From assembly GCA_002633005.1 (NCBI GenBank), contig NMRA01000222.1, positions 1 to 30,437 on the forward strand: DNA of 30,437 nucleotides. Direction: 5' to 3'. The DNA is from Phoronis australis. Its lineage: Eukaryota > Phoronida > Phoronidae. The notes beneath the pieces are model-generated. The model did not search any database. It was not told where the DNA came from and saw nothing but the letters and a program-made list of their open reading frames with translations. The translations under genes and the position numbers were made by a program. Each line of letters opens with the position of its first letter. Position 1 is the first letter of the stretch. Positions 20,201-27,592 of this stretch are shown piece after piece.

Positions 20201-23200
20201 TACGTTGCATTTCATGTAAACGCTATATGTATGACAATATATACAATGTAGGCCTGCTGCTCACAGGAGTTACTTTTTAGGTTGGTTTCTGTCGATGGAC
20301 CCAAAGGATTCATTTTTCCGTCGGCTACCAGAGGGTTATAAGAGTTGGTTCAACACTTTCAACGAAAAAACGTTGGGTATTTGCGTGGTAAGTATAACGA
20401 TTATTATTTCACCCCAGGGCCCGGTCTCTAATCTTTGTACTCGAAACGAACTCGAAACTATTTTTGGCAATTTCTCTACTCCTTTTGTGCTAACTTAAGA
20501 TAAGTGGTTATCAGGCTGTGCTCGAATACATTATAGTTTATGCATAGGAGTTTCTAGTTCAAGTTTGCCCTTGAAGACCCTTATATTCGTGCTACAAACT
20601 CGAGTAAAACCTCGAATTTTCGAGTTCAAACTCGAACTTATTGCTTTAATATTGGGTTTACAATCTGTGAACTAAGGACAAAAAATTATCTACGTAAGTT
20701 ATTGTGTACTCGAGCATAGAATAATAGACACTTATCCTGAGTTCGCCCAAAAGTAGAGTAGAAAATGCCAAACCTAATTTCGAGTTCCATTTCGAGTAAA
20801 AAGATTGGAGACCGGGCCCAGGTTGGCTTCCATTTCTCAGTGATTCTGGCCTGTAAAGCTACAGGTCCGTTTACTTGACAGATCGCTTTCCTTTCTCAAC
20901 AACGTCGAAACGAGTTCGCTAAATCAGTAACAGGCCAAGTATACATGTATCATATACCCGGCGATTCGCATTTTCTGTTCCTGTTCAAGTTGTTCGAGAG
21001 TTTTCAGAATGTAAAATAATGTCCGTTTAAACTTATCCCAACGTTTATCGAGGACAATTCTTTACTGTTTTTTAAGATATTTGAATATGTGTTTAGAACG
21101 AAGGCTTCTGTATCGTTGATTGCCAGCTCGTGTTTTACACGTAGTTCTAGCACTCAGTTTAAATACTGAGAAACACTTTTTGACGACTGTGGGGGGGGGG
21201 GGTCACTAGTCTTCATGTAAGTCCACTGTACACGTGCTAAATTAGAAGAGTGGTCTGTACGAATATTGATTCATTTCAGCACGAGATGGGCGAGGTGGAT
21301 AAAATGTCAATAAGTGGCAGAGGTAAATGTCACGATAAACAAGTTAAGAGACCTGACACGCCACAAGCACGGTAAAATTTCATTTACTACTTCGCTTCAG
21401 TTTTAGTCATCTCAAAATGGCGGCAAAATTCTTCTTAACTTGGAGAGGTCGGTTTGTTTGTTTCTATGAGGCGGATCTTTTTGCCCCCTTCGCCAATGGA
21501 GGGTGGGAGGGGGGATTGGAAGTTGTCTCCCCTCCCGAGCCCCCCTGGTTGCGCGCATGTATTTTACTTGATGTTTCTATAATTACATGACTTGATTGTT
21601 TGTTCTGAGAACACTGTGATTAAGACGAACCGAAAGAGAAATGCTGCATGGCTACCTATGTTAAAGAAACTATGTATACGCAAAAAACCCTTTTGACACC
21701 AAATTTGTGTTTGCAGTGAAAAAGGAAAGATCTGTGACGACCACTTGAAACGTATGGATGACAGATCTAATCTTTGCCAAGCTGTTTATGCCATCCTGAA
21801 AAATGTTGGGAAGTTTGACAAAGACGAGTCTGGCGCTTTGAACAAAGAGGAGTTGCTGGCTTCATTTCACAGTGTAAGTATGGAAATGCAAACATCTTAG
21901 AAATGGGCGAGACCAAAAGATACGTGCTTAGCCAGCCTCTTAAATGAACGAAAGCTAAGCGGGTGGGACATTTGTAAATGTAATCAATTTCTGGGAATTA
22001 AATCGCAGCTTTAATTCGTTGTGAAGTATGTTATCGCCCTCTGCACAGTGTTTTCCCGGGAGACAAGCTGTGTCGATGTTGACTGCATTTATTGTTGCGC
22101 TACATACGGTTCAGTAGGGCCTATGCAGCATGCCTATATGGAGCCGAGGGCGGGAATGAATTCCACAACACACCAGCTCTTTTAGAATCAGGCCAAAAAA
22201 ACTGCATGGTACACTGCTCGGTTTTATCTGTTCATGGTTGCTTCAACCGTACCCTCAGAGCACACGATACGACTTATCATAACTTTGCTTACGCAGGGAG
22301 ACCAGAAATTGGAAGCTGCCTACAAAACTGTGTTTGGAGACAACACTATACCGGAGGAAATTCTGGAACATGTGAATGCCGGGGAAGAGGTAGTCCAAGT
22401 TAATTTCATACGTCCACAATGCTTTGCTGTTTTCGACTTTGTAGCACTTTTGAAGTGATTCGTGTATTAAAAATTACACAACACACAAGCGGGAGACCGT
22501 CACTAGCTGACATTGAATGGCAGCATAGCCATAATAATTTCATACTTGCTATGAGATTAAGCCACGCTGCTGTCATTTGCCAACTCGAGATATTACGTTT
22601 TCAGAATTACTAGTTTGTACATATTTCAAGACCTGATTGTTCGTTTCCTCTCCTACTCGACTGTAACACTGTATTTGGTTCCGGTCCCTCATTGGCTCAG
22701 AGTGAGTACTCATGTAGACTTATTAGTTTTGAAAACCTATGGTTGTACTTACGGTGTATTCCTGACTTGTCGTTTGTTTTTTCAGTTTGATTTTGAAATG
22801 TTCGCCAAATACGTGGAGAATCACATTGGCATCTCAATGTTTGAGCTCAAAGAAAGCGTCAGTGCCCTACCCGTGTCAAATTTCACGGAGTTCATGTCGG
22901 CGCTCGTGAACACGTGGCAAAACGGGACGGCTGACAGATTTGTCTCAGTAAGTATACACGAAAGATAAAATTTTTCACGATTTCCATGTAATGATTTAAT
23001 TAAACGGTCTGTGAGCATGATATACAGAGCGATTTCGAGTGCTGCTGCGTCAAACGTCTCTCCTACGCACAGTGCCCGACTCACCATTCAGGTACTGGCT
23101 ACTGATTGGAGCCCAGTGCAAATTAGGGGTCCCATCGTACTTGCAGAGCTATTGAAAGCCTGTTGGAACAGGGGGTAATCCCGATGGCTGACGTAAACAA

Positions 23201-26200
23201 ACTAAGCTTTGGGACCTGCACGAAATTTGAACCCTTGCCTCGTCGCTACAGGTGCCTGTCGGAAGTGTTGACTACTTGGCACTGGGGGAGGGGTTGGGGG
23301 CAATACGAAAATTATTGGTACAGGGAACCGTAATGACTAAGGCCCCAAACGTTATAGCTTGGGTTCCCAGAGGAACATTGATCTGGCATGGTAGAATGGC
23401 CTACTCGATATTCTCCTGGTGACGCTAATGACTGGCCTCTTTTGACATCTGTTCAGTGAGAGCAGAACTCATTTCTTCAGCAAGGGGGCGTTCGTGTGAC
23501 GAGGGACACATATGATTGCTATACGTCTTTAGGTACATTTTCTACTAACGTGTGCAACTGAAAAAAATACCGGTATGTGGAAAAATAAAAAGTAGTTAGG
23601 ATTGCAAAAATTGTTGGAATTGGACTGTTAAAGTGGAAGGCAACCGTTTCCTGTGCCATTTTTGGTTAAATTGCGATTTTCTGGTTTTCCTTAATAAAAG
23701 TTCAAGGTATTATCCCCCAGATTCTAAGTTTAATGCATGCGTCAAGTACTCCGGAAGTGATCATGTTCGTGGCCCGAATCATTCCCTGTCATCGCTGTTT
23801 AAATACATTTGAGAGTATGTTTGTTATCGGATAGTCATTGTCAAGGTGAGATTGGAACAAGACAGACCGCTATTAGCTGTTCTCAGACTCTTGCTAAATA
23901 TGTTTGGAAGGATTTGCGTACCGGAATACAAGCATCATGAGCTATCGAAGAGCATAGGAGTTAGTTTTCACCGATTACTTGTAAACGACGATTAGCCGGG
24001 GTGAGATAGCCGCGGATTAAGCGGGGAAACTATCCCGTGTGCGGCAAATTTCTATAACCGTCGCATTACGTTGCAGAGATCATGAAGGTGCCTACTAAAC
24101 TTGTTCTGATAGGATACTTACCTTCTATCCTCCGTCGCCACCTATTAGTAAATGTTTTTGAAACGTGAAGCGTCGAGAGCTGCAGCCACTGGCTGTTGGT
24201 GTCACCTGTGCACGTGAACAATTACCTGTTCGTGACTCGTGTTTTTGTGGTTGCCAACTCTAGCTATTTCCCGTAAATAGCTGAATTCTACTTAACTGGT
24301 TTCTTGTTCAATCTTGGATTGTCAGAGGAATACTCGTCGAAGGCAAATAATTGCGGCATTATTTGTAAAATAATATACAACCAACAGAACCCTGTGAGAA
24401 TTTAGTAAATTTGGCCGGAAACTTATCTAGATTAAACGTGGCAATTTAATCAAAAAGAAGCTAAAATGACTGCTTTCACCTTTATTGTAAGTAGCAGAAC
24501 GCCTCTTTCATAAATTTATTGATTGTGATTGTTCGAATATTCAAATATCAGGTGTTACAAATCATGTTTGATTACTGTGCCAGGTTGCAAAAACAGCTCC
24601 AAATAGGGGCTCGACTAAGTTATCAAAATGTTTGGGTGTTTGTTTCGTTCTTTACTCCCAGATTTTTATATTTTTATCGTTTTACCTTATTACGAGCTCG
24701 TGACATTTTCTAATGATATAACTAAAACTGGCCCCTTAATGTAGTCATAATAATCAGGGGCTTAGTACTTAAATTAGGGGCGTTGCATGAAAAGCTCTCG
24801 ACTCCTTACTTTCAATAATAATAAGAATTAAACGTAGGGTTCACTTTCGATTTGTATCAAAGCCAAAAACTGACAATCAGTGGTTTCACAAGCACCAAAA
24901 ATACTCGTTAGATTTAGGGAACTTAAGTGAGTCCCTATTTGGGTCTGTATCATGCCACCGGGTGTTGATGCATATGTTAAAATATGCGAACCTCATCAAC
25001 ACTGGGCACCAATTCACAAAGTCACTTTTGGTATCTAATGACGTATCGGAAGAATTCACGGTTAGTTAAAATGGAGTTTCCGTGAGCTTTTTGATGGAAC
25101 AGTAGTGTTCGGCTGCTTATTTGAAGTTAGTTTGTCATTTAAAGAGATAATAAACCCGCCTTCCGTCTCAAAAACAATTTAATTTAGACCTGTTGTCGTT
25201 TAAAATTGTTCTCAAATTGTTCAAGATAGTGAAAAGCGGCGTGATTTATGGAAATGAAGAAACGAAAGTGTGTTGTATATTGCTCGACTCCACACTGAGG
25301 CTCTTCAAGCTGACTTGTTATTCTGTCTCACAGAATAAGGAACTGCCAGTTCTTTGGAAATCAGACTGAAAATCACTTCACTTTTGAGTAAGGGTGAAGT
25401 TGAGATGAATTCCGCTTTCTGCATATTTTCGTCCGGGGACAACGCTTTTCTGTTTTGTGTAAATTAGTGGAGAATGAAGCTATATGCCACGATAAGATTG
25501 CACGTCAAACGGTTCACTTTTATAGAGCAATGGTGAATATCAAATCAACGTCCAGTGACCTTCACCTTGAGACCATGGGAACATCTTGTGGGAAGGTAAC
25601 AATTGAGAACACTGACATTCAGACTTCCAGCAAATAATTTTTACGGGGAGCTTAATTATATTTTACACGGTATAAGCAAACTGACTGTTCTCTGATGCCA
25701 AGTGAGCCATTCAAAATTTGCATTGTGGGATCCGGAAACTACCGTAATATCTTCATACACTGCCTTATCTTTACTACGTTAATGCGACTGCTTCATTGAT
25801 TTAGGAGCGTGATCCCGGGAGAACAATAAGCATATACACGGACTACATTGGATCGCTGGACATCAACATGGAACAACTTGATCTCGAATTCTTGAAACGG
25901 GTAAGTTGACGAGTCCCACATCCTACACGTTTCCAGTGGCAATGGAACTCAGTGTGCCGCTGACCAGTTTTTCATTTCTCATATTTTCCCCAAGTACACT
26001 TCAATGAAGGAAAATCGTTACCAACAAAAGATGATTGTATTGCATTTTCAGGAAAGTTCACCATTACTCCAAATTAAATTTGGTCACAACCACCTGCAAT
26101 GTTTTGGCCGGAGTTTTGTAATCTGTTGTAGTTCATGTTTAAGTGATTTGAGAGTTTATGGTCAACTAAATGAAAACAAAGGATATCGGTTTACAACGAC

Positions 26201-26581
26201 ACCCAGCCACCTACTTAAAACAACTGCATATGCGCGTTGTGGCAGTACCTTGCGAGTTGGGCGAGACCTGTCATTCTCCGGAATTCATCTGGCATGTCAG
26301 AAGCAAAATCAATGTCCCAGAATCCATGAGTGGATCATGGGGCGAGCGGTATGCCGCAAAGGTTACCCTTAGGAATATGAGCCCCCCCCCTCTTCGAAAC
26401 ATCCTAAGTACCTTGGTGGAACGGGTTGTATGCACTGAGGAGCTGCGAGATTCAATACAAAAGAATGTTTTCTTTGTATAGTAATTGTTGATAAATCTGA
26501 GTATTAGTTATGTTTTTTTTTGTCTTACAGCAAGGTCGTGTCGCCGCAGCCAATTTTCTGAAGCTGGGAGTCAAACACTGA
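11128..26581 (+). CDS. Patatin-like phospholipase with internal EF-hand module (12 coding exons, 472 aa)
   Basis: I joined 12 exons by hand at GT-AG boundaries; all phases agree and the frame is open to TGA at 26579-26581. Layout: residues 1-35, acidic, with an N-myristoylation-type start (MGNTPS). Residues about 36-256, the patatin core: EGGGVKA oxyanion loop (38-44), GTSGG nucleophile elbow (68-72, Ser70), HPKTTP and RMSMSIP blocks, DGG (207-209, catalytic Asp207), DGWFLSM and EKTLGI. Residues 257-424, an inserted block with a canonical EF-hand loop (321-332) and a degenerate one (about 364-375). Residues 425-472, a tail with RTISIYTDYIG and QGRVAAANFL, matching the usual C-terminal end of animal and bacterial patatin-like proteins. 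Patatins hydrolyse acyl esters of phospholipids or neutral lipids with a Ser-Asp dyad. The EF-hand suggests calcium control, which is inference. The linker exon (21280-21371) is the least certain. Confidence 0.85.
11284..11539 (+). other. Patatin gene intron 1
   Basis: 256-bp intron, GTGAGT donor and a T-rich tract before AAACAG. Nothing else is seen. Confidence 0.8.
11540..11681 (+). CDS. Patatin gene exon 2: nucleophile elbow
   Basis: Encodes ILDKVGILKNIKRIAGTSGG and on to TRFTPWDELL. GTSGG at residues 68-72 is the GxSxG elbow with Ser70 as nucleophile, followed by the helix AIAATLLALGCSPQEI typical of the family. The exon leaves one base (phase 1) at donor G|GTAAGC. Confidence 0.92.
11801..12756. 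repeat. Foldback element, split by a later insertion
   Basis: The left arm (11801-11894) and right arm (about 12665-12756) are inverted copies. Shared landmarks are AACCGCAGCCTTTTCGC, AGTTGCAGACGT, CTGCAGTTATCGT and AGCTGTTGTGT. Weaker similarity continues inward for about 60 bases. The hAT-like element at 12178-12493 lies between the arms and must be younger. It has no coding capacity. Confidence 0.7.
12178..12493. mobile_element. Nonautonomous hAT-like element (MITE), 316 bp
   Basis: The element starts CAGTGGCGGATCTAGG and ends CCCCAAAATCCACCT, an imperfect inverted version of the start. It is flanked by AGGTATCG (12170-12177) and ACGTATCG (12494-12501), which agree at 7 of 8 positions. 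An 8-bp target duplication and CAGTGGCG ends are typical of hAT-superfamily elements. The interior has G and C runs and short chance frames but no transposase. Confidence 0.65.
13140..13530. repeat. GTGATGGTGG-rich minisatellite stretch
   Basis: A 38-bp unit beginning AGTGATGGTGGGGTAT occurs at 13214-13251 and 13252-13289, with a partial third copy. The flanks are drifted GTG/GAT triplet-like sequence to about 13530. The two open frames here are by-products of the repeat. Confidence 0.65.
14436..14572 (+). CDS. Patatin gene exon 3
   Basis: After acceptor TTTCCTTGCAG, two bases complete Asp, then ARFGKASYPYNLMNIFGF and on to DPNYTFKQ. It ends in phase 0 at CAG|GTACGT. It follows the usual family pattern of a variable helical stretch between the Ser elbow and the LYE...TELCIVASN strand. 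The open frame continues upstream to 14387, but that part is intronic. Confidence 0.88.
14573..16096 (+). other. Patatin gene intron 3
   Basis: 1,524 bp. It holds four CCGTGTCA-type units at 14929-14989 flanked by CCGTTTACACACTT and AAGTGTAAACGG (14941-15008), and the AAT/GAC microsatellite at 15369-15465. Open frames across 15374-15827 arise from the microsatellite or chance. Confidence 0.7.
15369..15465. repeat. Compound microsatellite (AAT)n then (GACGGT/GACAAT)n
   Basis: A run of AAT triplets changes into drifted GACGAT, GACGGT and GACAAT hexamers and GAGAAT units. All share a three- or six-base period. Confidence 0.9.
16097..16232 (+). CDS. Patatin gene exon 4
   Basis: Encodes LYEDRGTELCIVASNINGM, then EYFHPKTTPHAVIADTV and RMSMSIP. 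This block, with HPKTTP and the RMSMSIP helix, is among the most conserved in this patatin subgroup. It lies before the catalytic Asp exon. It leaves one base at CCAG|GTAAGA (phase 1). Confidence 0.92.
16233..17010 (+). other. Patatin gene intron 4
   Basis: 778 bp. It includes a perfect palindrome, CATGTAGGCCTACATG (16428-16443), a CTCF-like core on the minus strand (16633-16643), and a 113-bp inverted-repeat element at 16862-16974 just before the next exon. Confidence 0.7.
16862..16974. repeat. Short inverted-repeat element next to exon 5
   Basis: GGTGCTTTCACGCTTAGTTT at the left end and the complement of GGTGCTTTTTCGCTAAAACG at the right end form imperfect terminal inverted repeats around a 113-bp unit. 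It ends 36 bp before the exon 5 acceptor. No clear target duplication is seen. Confidence 0.5.
17011..17100 (+). CDS. Patatin gene exon 5: catalytic Asp
   Basis: Encodes VVMAPWKDTNGKSYYVDGGV, then LCNFPIHVFD. The DGG at residues 207-209 is the patatin dyad motif with Asp207. It is preceded by the expected strand and followed by NFPIHVFDG. The short exon runs from TATTTCAG to GATG|GTAAGA (phase 1). Confidence 0.93.
17440..17795 (-). mobile_element. MITE family M1, copy 2 (full length, inverted)
   Basis: The terminal inverted repeats are near-perfect: CCGGTTGCATGAAACAGT at the left, with its complement at the right (17778-17795), and similarity continues through CAAATAGG. The interior is the reverse complement of copy 1, including ATCTTTTCATGCAACACCCC. 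The target duplication is unclear because the ends run into palindromic CCGG; GCC on both sides is possible. Noncoding, about 356 bp. Confidence 0.85.
18554..18567 (+). promoter_or_regulatory. CTCF-like binding motif
   Basis: CCACCAGGGGGCAG matches the vertebrate CTCF core consensus CCASYAGRKGGCRS at every position. CTCF is conserved across Bilateria, but use of this site is unproven. A second, weaker core (TAGGTGGCGCT on the minus strand) lies at 16633-16643. Confidence 0.35.
19584..19601. repeat. 18-bp perfect palindrome
   Basis: CAGAGGCCCGGGCCTCTG is its own reverse complement, in otherwise AT-rich intron sequence. Confidence 0.9.
20281..20387 (+). CDS. Patatin gene exon 6: end of the patatin core
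   Basis: Two bases complete Gly221, then WFLSMDPKDSFFRRLPEG and on to FNEKTLGICV. DGW-LSM-P-DSFF and EKTLG are family blocks after the catalytic Asp. It ends in phase 0 at GTG|GTAAGT, exactly where the EF-hand block begins. Confidence 0.92.
20388..21279 (+). other. Patatin gene intron 6
   Basis: 892 bp. Almost half is the foldback at 20415-20819. A G run lies at 21190-21201. Nothing else is recognised. Confidence 0.75.
20415..20819. repeat. Foldback MITE with GGGCCC ends and CTCGAA-rich arms, 405 bp
   Basis: The left end reads GGGCCCGGTCTCTAATCTTT. The right end is the complement of GGGCCCGGTCTCCAATCTTT. Similarity between the arms continues for well over 100 bases each side (TACTCGAAA, AACTCGAAA, TTTGGCA, GGATAAGTG, GCTCGA). 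The centre repeats CTCGAA/TTCGAG words. The target duplication is ambiguous because GGGCCC is itself palindromic. Noncoding. Confidence 0.85.
21280..21371 (+). CDS. Patatin gene exon 7: basic linker (least certain exon)
   Basis: From TCATTTCAG, the frame reads HEMGEVDKMSISGRGKCHDK, then QVKRPDTPQA and two bases of Arg at CG|GTAAAA. This donor is chosen because exon 8 is open only if two bases are carried over. An earlier donor, AGAG|GTAAAT (GT at 21321), would give the wrong phase. The linker has no family features and may be unstructured. Confidence 0.6.
21372..21716 (+). other. Patatin gene intron 7
   Basis: 345 bp. It contains a copy of the G/C-rich dispersed repeat at about 21470-21560 (TTTTTGCCCCCTTCGCCAAT ... 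GAGCCCCCCTGGTTGCGCGC), in the same orientation as the copy at 2985. Confidence 0.75.
21717..21873 (+). CDS. Patatin gene exon 8: canonical EF-hand
   Basis: Encodes EKGKICDDHLKRMDDRSN and on to EELLASFHS. DKDESGALNKEE (residues 321-332) fits the EF-hand loop at all key positions: Asp at 1 and 3, Ser at 5, Gly at 6, Leu at 8, Asn at 9 and Glu at 12. The entering helix is LCQAVYAILKNVGKF and the exiting helix LLASF. Only one of three frames is open, and it matches the carried-over phase. It ends in phase 0 at AGT|GTAAGT. Confidence 0.9.
21874..22296 (+). other. Patatin gene intron 8
   Basis: 423 bp. Nothing else is recognised; open frames starting at 22092 and 22234 run from here into exon 9 by chance. 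Confidence 0.7.
22297..22389 (+). CDS. Patatin gene exon 9: first half of a degenerate EF-hand
   Basis: Encodes GDQKLEAAYKTVFGDNTIPE, then EILEHVNAGEE in phase 0. The helix and the start of a loop (HVNAGEE) continue into exon 10 (FDFEMF). The donor GAG|GTAGTC is weak, but the join restores a sensible EF-like pattern. Confidence 0.78.
22390..22785 (+). other. Patatin gene intron 9
   Basis: 396 bp. It has a GTAGTC donor and a TTTGTTTTTTCAG acceptor. Nothing else is recognised. Confidence 0.7.
22786..22947 (+). CDS. Patatin gene exon 10: second half of EF-like hand and helical segment
   Basis: Encodes FDFEMFAKYVENHIGI and on to TWQNGTADRFVS. With exon 9, the loop at about 364-375 has Phe371-Asp372-Phe373 at positions 8-10. 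It has His at position 1 and Met at position 12 instead of Asp and Glu, so calcium binding is unlikely there. A helical region (ELKESVSAL, TEFMSALVNTW) follows. It ends in phase 0 at TCA|GTAAGT. Confidence 0.88.
22948..25804 (+). other. Patatin gene intron 10
   Basis: 2,857 bp. It holds MITE M1 copy 3 (24581-24961). I see nothing coding or repetitive that I can name in 23000-24500 or 25000-25800. Confidence 0.75.
24581..24961 (+). mobile_element. MITE family M1, copy 3 (full length)
   Basis: It starts CAGGTTGCAAAAACAGCTCC and ends in GAGTCCCTATTTGGGTCTGT then ATCATGCCACCGG, the family's terminal inverted repeats in a more diverged form. The interior GCGTTGCATGAAAAGCTC and the CATTTTCTAATGATATAACT block are shared with the other copies. 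GTG flanks both ends and could be a 3-bp target duplication. Noncoding, about 380 bp. Confidence 0.78.
25805..25900 (+). CDS. Patatin gene exon 11
   Basis: Encodes ERDPGRTISIYTDYIGSLDI, then NMEQLDLEFLKR in phase 0. RTI-I-TDY-G--D is the conserved strand and turn near the C terminus of this patatin subgroup. It shows that the fold resumes after the EF-hand block. Acceptor TTGATTTAG, donor CGG|GTAAGT. Confidence 0.92.
25901..26530 (+). other. Patatin gene intron 11
   Basis: 630 bp, with a C run at 26384-26392. Overlapping open frames at 26004-26481 have no recognisable features and lie between two well-supported exons. Confidence 0.7.
26531..26581 (+). CDS. Patatin gene exon 12: C terminus
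   Basis: Encodes QGRVAAANFLKLGVKH and TGA. The short final helix (G-R-AA--FL) is the normal end of the family. It follows acceptor TTTTGTCTTACAG. Confidence 0.92.
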   Translation, partial: QGRVAAANFLKLGVKH

Positions 26582-26866
26582 TGCTTGAAACAAACGACAG
26601 ATACACGAACACTGTTCTTCATCTCATTAATCGATACGTTACATATATGTGAAACTATTGGAATTTAAGAGGTCTGGAACGCGAAAACTCGTGAAAATAT
26701 CTTGATTAAGGTACCATCTCGCAAGCTGTACTACAGAGTTTTTCACTTTCCCATGTGACGAAATTTTCAGAAAAAATCACAAAACTTCCATGATTTTTTA
26801 AATACGAACGAAGGAGAAACTCTGTAATAGCCACAGAGTTTCTAATTTCACTCCCACTTAAATAAA
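26582..26866 (+). promoter_or_regulatory. Probable 3' UTR of the patatin gene with AATAAA at 26861
   Basis: About 280 bases of AT-rich noncoding sequence end at a canonical AATAAA (26861-26866) on the gene's strand. A small inverted repeat, CTACAGAGTTT against AAACTCTGTAATAG, brackets 26731-26830 and could form a stem in the mRNA. Confidence 0.5.
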
Positions 26867-27359
26867 TGCGCGCATGAGCTCTTCGTCATTTGACAACAGC
26901 TGACGGCCATGATGGATATTAACAGGATTATCATGTCCGATTTCACTCCGAAGCAGAGGTCAACAGCACAATACGATGCAAAGGTCACATTTTCCATGTA
27001 AGCGAAATGTGCCACGCCTATGTCTTGCCATACCAAATAAGGAGACGTGCTTTGCCTTGAGGGAGAAAATTTGACGAAGTGACGACCATTTGACAGATCG
27101 TTTTTTAAGATTTGAAATCAAAATAAAAATGCTTTGAGATTCGCAGAAATTCAAAATCTTTATGAACAAACCATAGAAATACTTGGTAAGCAGGTTCAAT
27201 TCTATTTTCAGAGGCAGAGTTAGAGTAACGTAGTTTGGTTCTCGTGTTCCACGTCTCTTAAAAATGTTGAAATAGCGATTATTGTGTCTATGATAGCAGT
27301 GCTCTAGTGGGGCTTATGCGCACGATAAACTACCACTGTACCTATTTGTGTAGCTAAGT
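26867..27359. other. Intergenic, nothing recognised
   Basis: No coding pattern or repeat that I can support. Minus-strand frames here are AT-rich chance frames. Confidence 0.4.
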
Positions 27360-27438
27360 GAGCACACACACACGCACGCACGCACGCACGCAAGCACGCA
27401 CACACACACACGCACACACACACACACACACACGCATA
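27360..27438. repeat. CA/CGCA microsatellite
   Basis: An alternating CA run with an interrupted CGCA tetramer block, about 78 bp. The minus-strand open frame through it is an artefact of the repeat. Confidence 0.97.
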
Positions 27439-27439
27439 G

Positions 27440-27592
27440 GTTATCCCAAATCCAAATACAACATAGGAATACTACTGCCATATCCATCGAAGATTCATTT
27501 CGTCTGAGAATGTCCCACGAAGACCGACCAGACGAAATGAGTTCACGGTAGGATATTGCAGTAGTATTTCTTGTGTATGTGCCTGGGATAAC
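27440..27592. repeat. 153-bp hairpin element
   Basis: The left arm (27440-27506) and right arm (27529-27592) are inverted copies around a 22-base loop. Shared landmarks are GTTATCCCA at the ends, AATACTACTGC(C/A)ATATCC in the middle and CATTTCGTCTG beside the loop. It begins directly after the CA microsatellite. It is likely a small foldback MITE with no coding capacity. Confidence 0.8.

Larger units (their letters stand above)
17101..20280 (+). other. Patatin gene intron 5
   Basis: 3,180 bp, the longest intron. It holds MITE M1 copy 2 (17440-17795), a CTCF-like motif (18554-18567) and an 18-bp palindrome (19584-19601). I see nothing in the remaining AT-rich sequence. Confidence 0.75.

Noticed and set aside
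21280-21320. Earlier donor for exon 7 (GT at 21321)
   Set aside because: It leaves a one-base overhang, which puts exon 8 in a frame with a stop after about ten codons and loses the EF-hand.
23083-24500. Possible SINE or tRNA-derived sequence in intron 10
   Set aside because: There are no recognisable A and B boxes, A-rich tail or second copy in the window.
26004-26481. Two overlapping plus-strand frames of 122 and 103 codons
   Set aside because: They sit in intron 11, show no motif, and the exon 11 to 12 join is in phase and matches the family tail.
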